Source: Hypoxylon rubiginosum (lineage: Eukaryota; Ascomycota; Sordariomycetes; Xylariales; Hypoxylaceae). Taken from it: DNA of 64,000 nt. The position numbers and the translations under genes were made by a program. The notes under the pieces were generated by a model. The model was not told where the DNA came from. It did not search any database and saw only the letters and a program-made list of their open reading frames with translations. The first letter of the stretch is position 1; each line of letters opens with the position of its first letter. The DNA lies in NCBI GenBank assembly GCA_902806565.1, contig CADCXA010000050.1, positions 558,001-622,000 of the forward strand. The letters are read 5' to 3'. Of this stretch, positions 22,211 through 35,803 are shown in pieces.

Positions 22211-25200
22211 TTTTAAAAATAAAATATATTAATTTAAAAATAAATTATTTATATTAACTTAAGTTTTTAACTGTAAATATTTTTTAAATATTTTATATTA
22301 TATTAATAATAAAATATTAATTTATATTTATATTTATATATAATAAAAGGTTAAATTTATTTTTTTATTTTTATATATATATTTTTTTTTTTTTTTTTTT
22401 TCCTGTTTTTTTATTTTTATTATATTTAGGGTTTTTTTTTTTTTTTATTTAATTATAATTTAACTTTTAACACTTATAATAAACATTTATTTAACTTATT
22501 AAATTATATAATAAAATAAATATTTTTTAATATTAAAACTTAGTTATAAAAGTTTTTTAAATTTAAAACATATAAATATTTTTTTTTATTTTTAGTGTTA
22601 TAACTACCTTTTATTTTAACGGTTAATATACTATTATTATAATTTTTTTATTTATTATAATCTACTTTTTTAAAAATATATATATATTTATTAAATTTAT
22701 TTAAAAATTAAATTCATTAAATAATTTTATATTTTAAACCGATAAAAAATAATTATTTATTAATAATATTAAACTAAAAATAATAATAATAATAATAATA
22801 AAACTAATTTTAAATAAATGGAATTAATTTATTAGTTTATATTTTTTAAAGCTATAAAATTATTTTTTTATTATTTAATCTTAGATTTTTTCCTGTTTTT
22901 TTTATATAAATTTTCTATAAAAATCGTTTTTAATTATTACTTTTTAAATTAAAGTTTTAATAATTATTTATTAAATAATATAAATAGTTACTTTATAAAA
23001 TTATAATATTTTAAAATTTTTATTAATAATAAATGTTTTTAGTTATATATATAAGTTTTTTATAATATTAATAATTTTTTTAATAGATTTTTTAATGTTT
23101 TTTTTATAAAAAGCCACCTTATATTATAATCTTCTTTTTTTTTTTTAGTTAATAAAAACTTATTATTATAAAAATAAAGTTTATTTTTTAATCTTTTTTA
23201 AGATTTTAATAAGTTATATTAAAAATAGTTTTATTAAAAAAATAATTTTTATAAATTAATATTATTTTTAATTATATTTATAAATAAAAAGGTTTTTATT
23301 TTTATAAATTTATTAAATAATTTACCCTTTTTATTTATAGTTTTTAAAAAAAATAACTTTTTATTATTATTAATATTAATTAATTTAATTATAATAAATA
23401 ATAACTTAAACTTTTTATTAAAATTTATATTAATATTTATTTTATTAAAATTTAATAAAATATTTAACTTTTTTTTAAAACTTAAAAACATTAAATATAA
23501 AATTAAATAAAAGTTAATAACATTAAATATATTAAAATAAAAGTTAAAATAAAATATATTTATATTTAGTTTTAATTATTATATTTTAATAATATTTAAT
23601 TACTTTTAATAAAATTTAAAAAAAATTAATAATATATTAATATATAATTTAAATATTTAAATAATTTTAATATATATTTATTTTTTTAAAACTTCTTATT
23701 TTATTTATTTTTTATATAATAAAATATATTATAATAAAACGTGTTAAACGCGTTTTAAAAACATTAACCTAAAAAAAAATAAATCTTATATATACTTTTT
23801 TTTATTTATAAATTTTCTTACTTTTTATTTAAATTTTTTATTTATATTTTTTAGTTTTAATTAATATTAAATACTTTTTTTAATTACTGTTATTTTATTT
23901 ATTTTTAATATATAAATATTATTATATTTTAATATATAACCGAGTTTTTTTAAAATTTATTATTATTTAAAACTAACTTATTATAATTATATATTATTTA
24001 TTTTTTTTTTACTTTTATATAATAAATATATATAAATTTATTAAAACTTATATTAAATATAAAAAGGTTTATATATTATTTAAAATAATTTTTAATTTTT
24101 ATATAAAAAATTTTTATTATATTTATTATTTATATTATATTTTAAAATAATATTAACTATTAAATAAAATTAGTTTAAATATATTTCATTAGTTTAAATA
24201 TTTTTAAAAATCTAAAACTAAAAAAAACAAAATAATTAAGTAATAATAATTTAGGTTTTAAGATTTTTTATAATTATTTTAAACTTTAAATTAATAGTTT
24301 TTAAAATAAAACTATTTATTATATCTTTTATATTTTTATTATAAAAAATAATTAAACCTTATTAAATATTATAAAATTTAATTATATAATAATAAATTTT
24401 TATAAATAAATATTTATAATATTAACATTATAAATAAATAATATAACTTTTATAATATATTTTATTAATCTAATAAACACTTTAAAAAAAAATAAAAAAA
24501 AATAAAACTTTTATATCTTATTATAAAAATAAAAATATATAACTGGTAAAAATCTATAAACTTTTTAAGTTCTTATAATTATTATTAATTAACTTTAATT
24601 TAAAAGCTTAAAAATTTTAAAAAAACATTTAACGGTTTAATTTCACTTTTTTTTTTATATTTATTTTATATAAGTTTATTAATTATAATACTAATAATTT
24701 AAATCCTAGTTATTTTTAAATTTAAAAAGTTTTATATTATATAATTAATTTTTTAAAAATAATGTAAAATAAATAATTTAAATATATTTAATTATATTTT
24801 TATAATTTATAATTAGTTACTTAGTATTAATTTATTATTAATAATAATAATTTAAATTTAAATATTTTAATATAACTTTTTAAAAAAATCTATATAAATA
24901 ATTTATATATTAAAAAATACGTTATAATTTAAAAATAAATATAAAAAACTATAAATAATTTAAAAAACTTAAATATAAATAATTTTATAATTTAATTTAT
25001 ATTAAAACCTAACTTAAATATAATTTTTAAAAAAAATATAAATTGGTAATATAAAAACTTTTTAAAAACTAAAAATATTACTAATATTATTTTAAACATT
25101 ATAAAAAAAAACTAATAATAAAAAAAAATTATTCTAATTAAATAAGCCGTTATAAAAAAAATATTATTTTTTTATATATATATTTTTATAAATTATTTAA

Positions 25201-28200
25201 TATATATATTACTTATTTATATATTAATATAATTATATAAAAAAACTAATTATAATTTAAATATATAACTTTATAATAAAAGTTATAAAAAAAAAAACTT
25301 ATTTTTATAATAATATTTTTAATATTATTTATATAATTATAAATAAAAAGTATTAATTTTATTTATATTTAATTAATGTTTTTAGTAATATTTAATTAAT
25401 ATTTAAATTATTATAAAATAAATCACTTTAAAACAATTAAAATATAAATAAAATAATTTATAAAAAACCTTTTAAAATAATTTTTATAATATTATTTTAA
25501 TTAAAAACATTAATTTAATTAATATTAATTATAATATATACTTATTATTTTTATTTATTAATAATAAAAAATTTATATTTTATTATTATTAAAACTTAAT
25601 AATTATTATTTATTATTTAAATTAACTAACTTTTTTTATTATTTTTATTATTAATTTAAACTAACTAAAAATAAAAAATAAGCTTTTTTTAAATTAAACT
25701 ATAAATAATTAACTTAATATTAATATTTATATTTTTAACTAAAAATAAAAAACACTTTTAAATAATATTATAAAAAAAGATTATTTTAATAAATACCGTG
25801 ATATAATCTAAATAATTAAATATTAAAAAAAAAACTTACCTTATATATATTATTTAATTTTTTTATTATTATTAAACTATAATTAATTTATAAAACCTAT
25901 AAATATTAACTATGTTATATAAGTTAAAATTTTAAAAACTAATATTAATTTAAATAACGTTTTATAATAAATAATATTATTTAATATAATATATAGATTT
26001 TATAATATAGTAAATTTAAAATTATTTTATATAATTAAAAACTATTATTTTAAAAACTTTTTAAAACTATTTTATTTTAAAATTATAATTAAGTTAAATA
26101 AATATTTAATATATAAATAAAAACCATATATTAAAATCCTAAGTTATTTAAAACCGGTAAAATAAAATAATAACTAAGTAATATTATATAATTTTTTTTT
26201 AATTAAAAATACCAGGCGTATATTAATATTAAAGTTTATATTATTATAAAAACAATTAAATATATTTATAAATATATTTATAAAAATAATAATTAAATTA
26301 TAATTTATTTATATTAAAAGAAAATATTATTATAATAAAATTAAAATTAAAATTAATCTTACGATAAAATTAATAAATATTTATATAACTATTTTATTAA
26401 ATTATATAAATCGGTATATCGCTTTTTAAAATTTTTAATTTATAGTATATATTTATTTGTTTAACCTTTAACCGTTTATTTAAAAAAATAAAATAAAATA
26501 AAATATTATATTAAAAATAACTTTAAATTAATAATAAAAACCTTAAAATAAAATTATATAACTTTTATAATGTAATTTAAATATAATAAGGTTTATAAAA
26601 ATAAATAAAATATTTTATATTAAGATTTTTTATATTTATTTTAATAATATATAAAAAAAAAAAAATAAAATATAAATAAAAAATAATAAAAAAACTTAAT
26701 TAAATATATTTTATTTATTTAAAAGCTAGTAAAAGATTTTATTTATAAATACTTTTTATTTTAATCTTTAAAGTTAAAAATTAATTTAATTTAATAAAAT
26801 ATAATAATATTTAATATTTAATATTTTAAAACGTTTATTAAACTTAAGGCTTTTTAAAAAATAATAACTATTAAAAGAATTTTTTTAAAAAAACGTAAAT
26901 ATCTTTAACTAGCGGTTAATTAAAAGCCGTTTTTACGTATATTTTATAAAAAAATAATATCTAAAATTTAATTTATATTTAAAATAAGTTTTAAAAGTTT
27001 ATATATAATAATTTAATATAAATATTTAATAAAATATAAAGTTTATTTAATTTAATTAAAATTATTTATTTAAATTATAATTTATATTTAATTAAAATAA
27101 CTACTATAAGTTTAAAAAATTAAAGTAAAACAGGTTTTTTTTTATTTTAATTTAATTAAAAAAAGGTTTATATTAATTATTTATTTAAAAAAAAGTTAAA
27201 TTATAATTATAATATTAAAATAAACTTATATAATAAAACGTTTTTAATATTAAATAATAATTATTAAATAAACTTTTTTTTTTATATATTTTTATTTATA
27301 AGGTTTAATTAAAACTAAAAAAATCTTTTTATATTTAATATTTTATTATTATTATTAATTAAAAAAAAAAGTTATATTATATATAATTTTATTTAATATT
27401 ATAACATTTTTATTACCTAGTAAAAAAACCATTTATTTATAGTTTAAAATTTTTATCGCTTTAAATAATAATTTAATATATAATATTTAAAAAAAATTAA
27501 TAAAAATAAATCTTTTTTAATAAACGTTGTTAATTATTTAAGATAAAATTATTATATAATATAAATATATATTTAAAATAATCTATAAAATATTATATAA
27601 CATATAAAAAAATTAATTTTTATTTAATAAAATGTTTATTTTATTTAAAAAAATTTTTATATAAATTTTACTTATAATTAAAAAAGAATCAAAGTTATAA
27701 ATTATTAACACTTACTTATAAAATTTATTTTTATAATTTAAGCTTTAAAAACTATATTTAATAAAAAATATAAAAATTTAATAAAATAATATAAAAAATA
27801 TAAAGTTTTTATAATAACTTTAAATAATTTTTTATAATTTTAAAGTTAATAAATTAATATTATTATTTAATATAATAAAAACATTTAATAATATTAAAAA
27901 TTTTTATAATTATATTTACTTAAAAAAAATCCTAGATAATATATTATATAATTTAAATGTTTTTATTTTTAAATTTATTTTATTTATATATAATATATTT
28001 ATATAAAAAATTAATAATAATTTATTATTTAACATTTTTAAAAAGAAATAAAAATACTTTTTAATAAATAAGTTTATTAAAATAAATAACTAATAAACTA
28101 AAAAAACGTTAATTAAAATAATTTAAGTTTTATAATTAAAAAAAATACCACCAGTTAAATTAAAATTAAAAGTTAGTTTTTTTATTATAATACTATGTAA

Positions 28201-30781
28201 TTTAAATCTTAATTAAGGCTTTTATAATAATATTTAAATAATTATAATTTAATTTAATAAATATAATATAAAAGTTAAAATTCTTAATAAATTATTTAAT
28301 AAAATAAAATATATTTTATTAAAAGTTAAATTAATTTAAAATAATAAAAACCAGTTATTTATATAATTTAAATAATAATTCTTAATATTAATTTACTTTA
28401 TTATAATTATAAATAAATTATAAAAATAATTTTTTAATATAATTAATATTAATTAAAAGATTTTTATATTTATATATAAATAATTTTATATAATTATATT
28501 AAAAGTTAAATTCGTTTAAAGGTTAAAAGTTTTAAAAACACTAAAAATAAAGTTTAATAAATTATTAAATATTATATATTTTAAAATTTTATAGAAATTA
28601 ATAAATAATTAAAAGAAAATACTATAAATAATATTATATTTAATATATATATAAAACGTTTTTAATTAATTATTTAACTTATTTTCACTTTTTAAAATAA
28701 AAAATCTTATTATATTTTAATTATTTTATTTCTTTTATTATATTAAATAATTAAAATAATAAGTTATAAATTATTTTAATTATTTTAAATAAATAAATGT
28801 TAATTAGTTTTTATTTTACTACGGGTTTTATTTTTTTTTTAACTATTAATAATAAAAAGTTATATTAAAAAAAAGTTAAAATTAATATAAAAACGTTAAT
28901 TAGTATGTTATTTATTTTAATATATTTATTAATAACTATTAAAAAAATTAGTTGTTATTATTTAAATTTATTAGTATTTATATATTATATATTAAATTAA
29001 TAAAAATATTTACTTTTAATATTATTATAATAATAACTAATATATATATTATTAAAATAATTAAATAAAATAATATAATATTAAAATTTATTATTATTTA
29101 TTTTATAATTAATATAATTTTATTTTAAAGGTAAAATAATATTATATATTTATATATAAGTAGCTAATAATAATTAAAACTTTTAAATTAATTAAAAAAA
29201 ATTAATATAAACTTATTTTTATAATTAATAATTAACGTTTTATTTAACTTAATTTTTTTATAATAATAAACTTAATTTTTATATTATATATTTAATAAAA
29301 AAGTTTATTTAATAATAAGTTATTAAATTATTAATAAAATATTTATTTAAGAAAATAATAAAATTTAATATATATATAAATTATTAAATATTAAAGTTAT
29401 AATATTACTTATTTTTATTTTTTTAATTTTAATTAAAATTTATTATATATATTTAATTAAATTTTTATTATTTTTTAATATAAAATAATTATTATTTTTA
29501 CTAGTATAATAAAGAATTTTAAACGTATAAAATAAAACTAAAAAATAATTTAACTTATTTTAATTTAAAACTAATATTTGTTTTTAATTAAACTTAAAAA
29601 AGTTAAAATAGTTTATATTATAAAATAATAAACTTAATAAATAAAAACCAGCGTATTAATTATTATTATTTTAATTTATAAAGTTATAAAACCGTTTTTT
29701 TAACTTAATAATAATAGTTATTATAAATATTGTTTTTATAATATAAAAAAATTAAAATAAAACTAAAAGGTTTTTTAAAATTAGTAAAATCTTTTAAAAA
29801 ACATTTTTTATAAGCTAAGAAAAAATTTTATAAACTATATAAACTTAAATAATATTAATTAAAAATAATTATAAAAATTTATAAAATTTAAAAGTTTAAA
29901 CTAAATAATTATTTAAATTAAACAAATAAAAAAAATACTAAATAATTTAAAATTAATATCGTATAAATCGTATTTTAATAACGGTTTAAAAAAATATATA
30001 ATAACTAAATACACGTTATATATTAAAAATAAACCGGTTTAAAATACATATAAAATAATAAAAAAAATAAAAGTTTTAAATAAATTATAATTATAAAACT
30101 AATTAATATTAATTTAAATAAACAAAGATTATTTAATTAAATGTTTTTAATTTTATATTATAAAATTATAATATAAAAAAAGGTTTTATATTTTAAAAAT
30201 ATAAAAAAATATTAACTTGGAATTTTTATTAAATAATATATAAAATAATAAATTAATCTATTAAACCATTTTCCTTTTATTTATATATATACATTTTATA
30301 AAATATTATTTTTATAAAAACATTTATTTAAAAAATATTATAAATTATATATATAAAAAAATAATATATAAAAAAAAATTTAATTTTTTTAATTATAATA
30401 TATTAAAAAAAACTTAATTTTTTATAAATAAAACATTAAAAAAAATTAAACTTTTTAATAAATATAATTATTATAAACGTATTTAAAAGTAACTTTATAG
30501 TTAATTTTAAGATTAATATTAATAAAAAACTTAATATTAATAAAAATTATATAAAAAATAATTAAAATAAAATAATTTTTATAATAATTTAAATTTTAAT
30601 TATTATTATTTATTAAGTTAAATATAAATATAAATAACTTTAAAATAAAATTAAAATTAATAAATAAATAAAATAATATAAGTTTAATTTTAATATTTAA
30701 ATATAAAAAATTAAGCTTAGTTTCTTTTTTTTAATTAAACTAAAAATCGTTATTTAAATCGTTAAAAAAAAAAAATTTAAA

Positions 30782-30830
<49 letters not shown>

Positions 30831-30848
30831 TTATTATTATTATTATTA
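30782..30848. repeat. ATT trinucleotide microsatellite
   Basis: About 22 units of ATT/TTA with one interruption (TATTTTTATT near 30819). It is the longest perfect-type microsatellite in the AT block and was presumably formed by slippage. Confidence 0.85.
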
Positions 30849-32991
30849 ATAAATTTAAATTATTTAATATATATTAAAAACATTAATTTTTTATAATAAT
30901 ATTTTTAAAAAAGATATTTAAAATTATTATTATTATTAAACTTTATTTATTTAATATATATTAAATAAACTAAGCGCTTATTTAAATACTTAATATTATT
31001 TTTTTCTTTAATTTTATTTATATTTTTTTTTTTAACTTCGTTTATGTTTTTTTTTTTAATTTCGCTTATATTTTATAAGATTTTATTAATATTACATTTT
31101 TAATTAACTTTTTTAATACTAATAGTTTTTACCTTAAAATTAAAAAGTTATTTTATTGTTATTATTTATTATATAAATTATTTATTATAAAAACTTTTAT
31201 ATTTAAAAAAGATAATAAAATATTTTTAATAAAAAATATTATTATTAAATATTTTAATTACTTTTTTAATAAATAAAGCTTAAATAAAACAAATATATAA
31301 AAATTTAATTAAAATATAAAAAATTAAATAAAAAAAACAATTATAAAATAATATATATATTTTAATGTTTATATTATAATACTTAGTTAATAACTAAAAA
31401 ATATATAATATTAAATAAAGTTTATTTTTTTATTTAAAATTTAATTTTAAATAAATAATAATATAATTCTTATTTTAAATATAATAAAAGTTTTAACGAA
31501 AAAATATATAGTTAAAAAAAAAAATATAAATAACGTTTAATAAATTTTTTATAAAATATATATATATTTAATTAATTAATAGTTAAAAATTTATAGTTTT
31601 AAATATAATATAATTATTTTTTAGTTTTATTAATTATAATATAAAAACGTAATAACTACGGTTAAAATTAAATTTAAAATCAATATAATTAAATAAGTTA
31701 TTAATATATATATTTTTTTATTATTTAAATATATTTCTATAAAAAAAAAACTAATATTTTTAAAAAAAAATCACTAGATATAATACGTTAATTATAATAA
31801 AAATAATTAATATAAATATATATATATAATATTTAAAACTAATTATAACATTTAAATATATAACTTATATTTATATAATTTTTATAAAAAATATAAAAAT
31901 AATAAATCTTAGTATTAATTAAATTATTTTAAGGTATTAATAAATAAAAAACAATTTAATTAATAAATAAAAAAAAGTATAGTTTTTATATATTTTTAAT
32001 ATTATTTTAAATATTTTTAATAATAATTATATAAATTTTATAAAATAATAAATATATATAGTAAATTATATTTAAAATAAAAAATATAAATAACTTTTTA
32101 AATTTAATTAAATATATTATTATTATTATTAAAAAACACGGTAACTATAAATTTTTTTTTTAAATTTATTTTATATTTTATATTAATAAAAAATATATTA
32201 ATAAAAAATAAATATTAAAATAAAAAGTGAAAAATTAATTATATATTATATAATTTACTTATATATATAAATAAATAATAAATTATTAATATTTTAAGTT
32301 TTAAAATAACTTATTATTTAAATATTTAAATTAAATAATTTATATAAATAAATCTTTATAATTTTATTTATATTATAATAAATATAATTTTTTATTATTT
32401 ATATATATTTAAGTTTATATATATTATATTTATATATTTAAAAATAAATAATATTAATAAATTATATTATTTAGTTTATAAATTATTTTTATATAATTTA
32501 CATATATAATTATAATATAAACTTAATATATATTATTTAAAATACTTAAAAATAAAACCATTACTTAGTTTTAATTTTTTAAATTATTTTAATATAATTT
32601 TTAATATTAATTATAAAATAATTTATATTATTTATATTATTATTACTAGTAACTATTAATATCTAGTAATAAAAAAAAACACTAATATATTATAAATATA
32701 TAAAAATAAATATAATTTTTATATTTTAAAAACCTTTAAAAACGAATTATTTATTATATTTAACTATAAAATCTTATTATTTAATAACTATTAATAAATT
32801 TAACTAATAAATAATATTAAATATTTTTTTATTATAATATTATAATAATTATTTAAATTTATTAATAAAATAATATTAATAAATAACTATATTTTTTATT
32901 TAAATTTTAACTAGTAAATAATATTTATTATTTTATTTTTACTATAAAAAAAAATAATAAGTTTAAAACGTAAATATAATAAATTAATTAT

Positions 32992-33051
32992 AAATAAATT
33001 AACTTTAAATAAATTAACTTTAAATAAATTAACCTTAAATAAATTAATTTT
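32992..33051. repeat. 15-bp tandem repeat, four copies
   Basis: The unit AAATAAATTAACTTT is present twice exactly, then twice with single changes (AACCTT and AATTTT endings). The array has hardly diverged compared with its surroundings, so it probably formed after most of the AT-biased mutation. Confidence 0.8.
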
Positions 33052-34640
33052 AAATAATAAAAAAATATTTTTATAAGCTTTAATTATTAAAATTATAATA
33101 AACTTAAAAAAATTAATAAATAATTATAACTTTTTAATTAAAACTTATTATTTTATAAAAATATTAATTAAGATTAAAATAATTTATATTATATTAAAAA
33201 TATATTTAACTTAATTTAATAATTATTATATATAAAATTTTATAACTTTATTTTTAAATATAAATAACTTTTTTAATAATAATAAAAATTAAATAATAAT
33301 TTAAAATAATATTTATTATTTATTTAATTATAATTATATAATTATAATATTAAAAAAAAATAAAAATAAAAATAATAAACTAAATAAATTATATATATTA
33401 TAAATTTATATATTAAATTTATTAGAATTTTCTATTAATAAAAATTTATTATATTTAAATTTTTATTATAATATTAAATATTATTTTATTTTAAAAACAT
33501 TTTTTTAATATATATTTATATATTTTATTTAAAATTTAATATATAATAAAATAACTTTACTATTTAAAAATAAAAAAATAATAAAAAATCAAAAATTTAA
33601 TTTATTATTAATAAAACTTTAAAAAAATAAATATTATAAATAAAAACTATTAAAAACTTTAATTAAAATATATAAGCTATAAATAAAAATACTAAAAATA
33701 AATAATTAAGAAAAAAGGAAAAAATAAAGTAAAAACTAATAATTAAAAAACTTAAAATTAAAAAACTTAAAATTAAAAAATTAATAGTTAAAAAATAATT
33801 ATAAATATTATTTTTTAACTTTAAAAAAAAAGTTTTTTAAATTTAAATTTAAAATCTAATAATAATAATTTTATTATTTATTATTAGTTTTATAAGAAAG
33901 TTTTTATTATATAAAAATAAAATAAATTAAAACTAATAACTAATAATAATAATTATAAAAAAAAAGTTTAAAACTAATAAAAAACTAAAAATAAAACATA
34001 TAAAATTAATATTAATTTTAATTTATATTAAAACTAAATAATTTAAATTTATATTTAATAATATTATATTTAAATTAAATATTAATTTAATTTTATTATT
34101 TAATAATTTTATTAATAATAATAATAACATTTAAATTAATAATAAATAAAACTTTAATAAATATAAATATAATAATATTTTAATAATTAAAAAAAATAAT
34201 AATTACTAATTAAAAAATTTCTAAAAGAAAAAATAATAAAATTTAAATAAAAGTTTAAAAAAAATAAATATAAATATAAATATAAAATATAAAACGTAGA
34301 TAAAATAATTAATATAAATATATTAATTAAAAAAAAATAATATAAATTAATAAAAAATTTTAATAAAAAATAATAAACTTAATAATTAAATATTAATTTT
34401 ATAATTTTTATTTTATATTTTTATAAATAAATTTTAATTAATTTAAATTATATAAAATTAATATAATATAATAATAAAATATTTATATAATTTAAAAAAA
34501 AACTTATAACTTTTTTTTTAATTATATTTATATAGTTAAATTATATAATTAATATTTATTAATTAATATAAATATAAATAAATAATTTAGATTTTTATAT
34601 TAATATTATTAAATATAATCACTAAAAATGTTCGTTGTAA

Positions 34641-35803
34641 AAAGAAAAATAATATAATGTTACTGCGAATATAAAGTATAAAAAGGGGGCGTGGGTGTGT
34701 TTAACCCGCGCAAGTACATGATAAATCAGATATGGACAAGTTTTTAAGATGCATCAACGTGGACGTGTACTATAGGGAAATTATTTTGGTGGGGAGAAGA
34801 AATTCATCTTCACCGCCTTCTTGCCCCTCTGTCCCTCTGTCCCTCTGCCCCTCGTCCTCCTCTTGCCTGTGTATGTACCTAGGTACCTTGTCTTAATACC
34901 TCTTTCCACCTAAGGCAGTTTACTTGATGAGGATTAACGTGACTTACAAGTACAGTATCATAGAAATCATAGAAACATAACAAGACGATAAGCATGAATC
35001 GCGCTGACCCTGCAGCCCTGATCAGCCGTCCGAACCAATGAGATCTCGAGTATTGACCATTCTACCCCCGATGGAGTTGTTGATAAAGTCCGCTAAAATG
35101 CCCTGGGCATAGACGATAAACAGGGGTAACAGTGGCGTTTGAGCTGCCATTGGGAATAATTGGGGTGGCCTTGGACCCACTTATAATCGATTATAGTGGG
35201 TGATCCTTGCAGATATCCCCCCCTCCGTCTCGGCAGCCCACCCTATCAGTTGTTGCCCCTCGGCGGGCAGAAAGGGAAAAAAAAAAAAAGTTTTTTTTTT
35301 AATACCCTTAGGTAGAGGAATTTTGACACATCTTCCCAGGGTCACATAAAACCTTGACCACAGCCTCTCTTCCACCCATTTTACACTTTTCCCAAATCCT
35401 CTTTTTTTTTCCTTCCTCTGTGAACCAGTTCCTTCTTTCCATTACTCTCTTTTTTTTGCGAAGAGTGATCCATCTGAGTTTCTCCAACTCAGAGCGTTCC
35501 CTCTTCTGACAAAAAGAGATTCGTTGTCGCGGTTTTCGGCTTAGACTGAAAATAGACAGGAGAGCCAGCATAGAGTAGATTTCTGATCTCCACTCATCAG
35601 CAATTCTACGGGCTCCAGGCGAGAAGGTCACTTTTCTAGATTTCAACGTCTGCCTAGACACCCACGACCTCAGTTCTTTCGACCGAATAGACAGCTGGGT
35701 CAACACCTCCGTACGCGCACACACCACAACTCGATTTCGTTCGACGAACCCATCCTAATTACTCTCTACAAAGCCACGAAGTCACAATACAATATTGTCC
35801 ACC
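34641..35803. promoter_or_regulatory. Right border of the AT block and eEF3 promoter / 5' leader
   Basis: Composition switches back to normal within about 100 bases of 34640. Features seen are a CCCTCTGT octamer in tandem (about 34824-34848), a TATGTACCTAGGTACC palindrome near 34873, A and T homopolymer runs at about 35277-35301, and a long pyrimidine-rich stretch (about 35390-35520) with CTTTTTTT and TCCTTCC blocks. Such CT-rich leaders are usual upstream of highly expressed fungal genes. The start codon at 35804 has the strong context ACCATGTCT. A 139-codon minus-strand frame (35308-35727) is a by-product of the CT-rich strand. Confidence 0.6.

Larger units (their letters stand above)
20811..34640. 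repeat. 13.8-kb extreme AT block, probably RIP-degraded repeat DNA
   Basis: From about 20.81 to 34.64 kb the sequence is almost only A and T. By eye G+C is well under 10 percent, and near 2-3 percent in 20.9-22.3 kb. Stops fill all frames; the one 80-codon frame (23249-23491 minus) is a low-complexity Asn, Lys, Ile and Phe string and not a gene. The remaining C and G stand mostly in ACT/AGT, CC/GG and CG contexts, while CA and TG dinucleotides look rare. That is the pattern expected when RIP has turned CpA into TpA on both strands. Internal features are a poly-T tract near 22381-22401, degenerate tandem repeats at 21.4-22.2 kb, an ATT microsatellite at 30.8 kb and a 15-bp tandem repeat at 33.0 kb. 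I could not identify the original element or any LTR pair. Confidence 0.85.

Noticed and set aside
22425..22445. Telomere-like TTAGGG
   Set aside because: Only a single TTTAGGG-like word occurs between T runs; there is no array.
23249..23491. 80-codon frame in the AT block
   Set aside because: It is a low-complexity Asn/Lys/Ile/Phe string, as expected from AT-rich DNA.
20811..34640. Mitochondrial insertion or complete centromere
   Set aside because: A+T is far above fungal mitochondrial DNA and no mitochondrial gene is visible. A centromere cannot be claimed from 14 kb without chromatin data.
35308..35727. 139-codon minus-strand frame upstream of eEF3
   Set aside because: It is the complement of a CT-rich leader, Arg/Lys/Glu-rich by composition, without any family motif.
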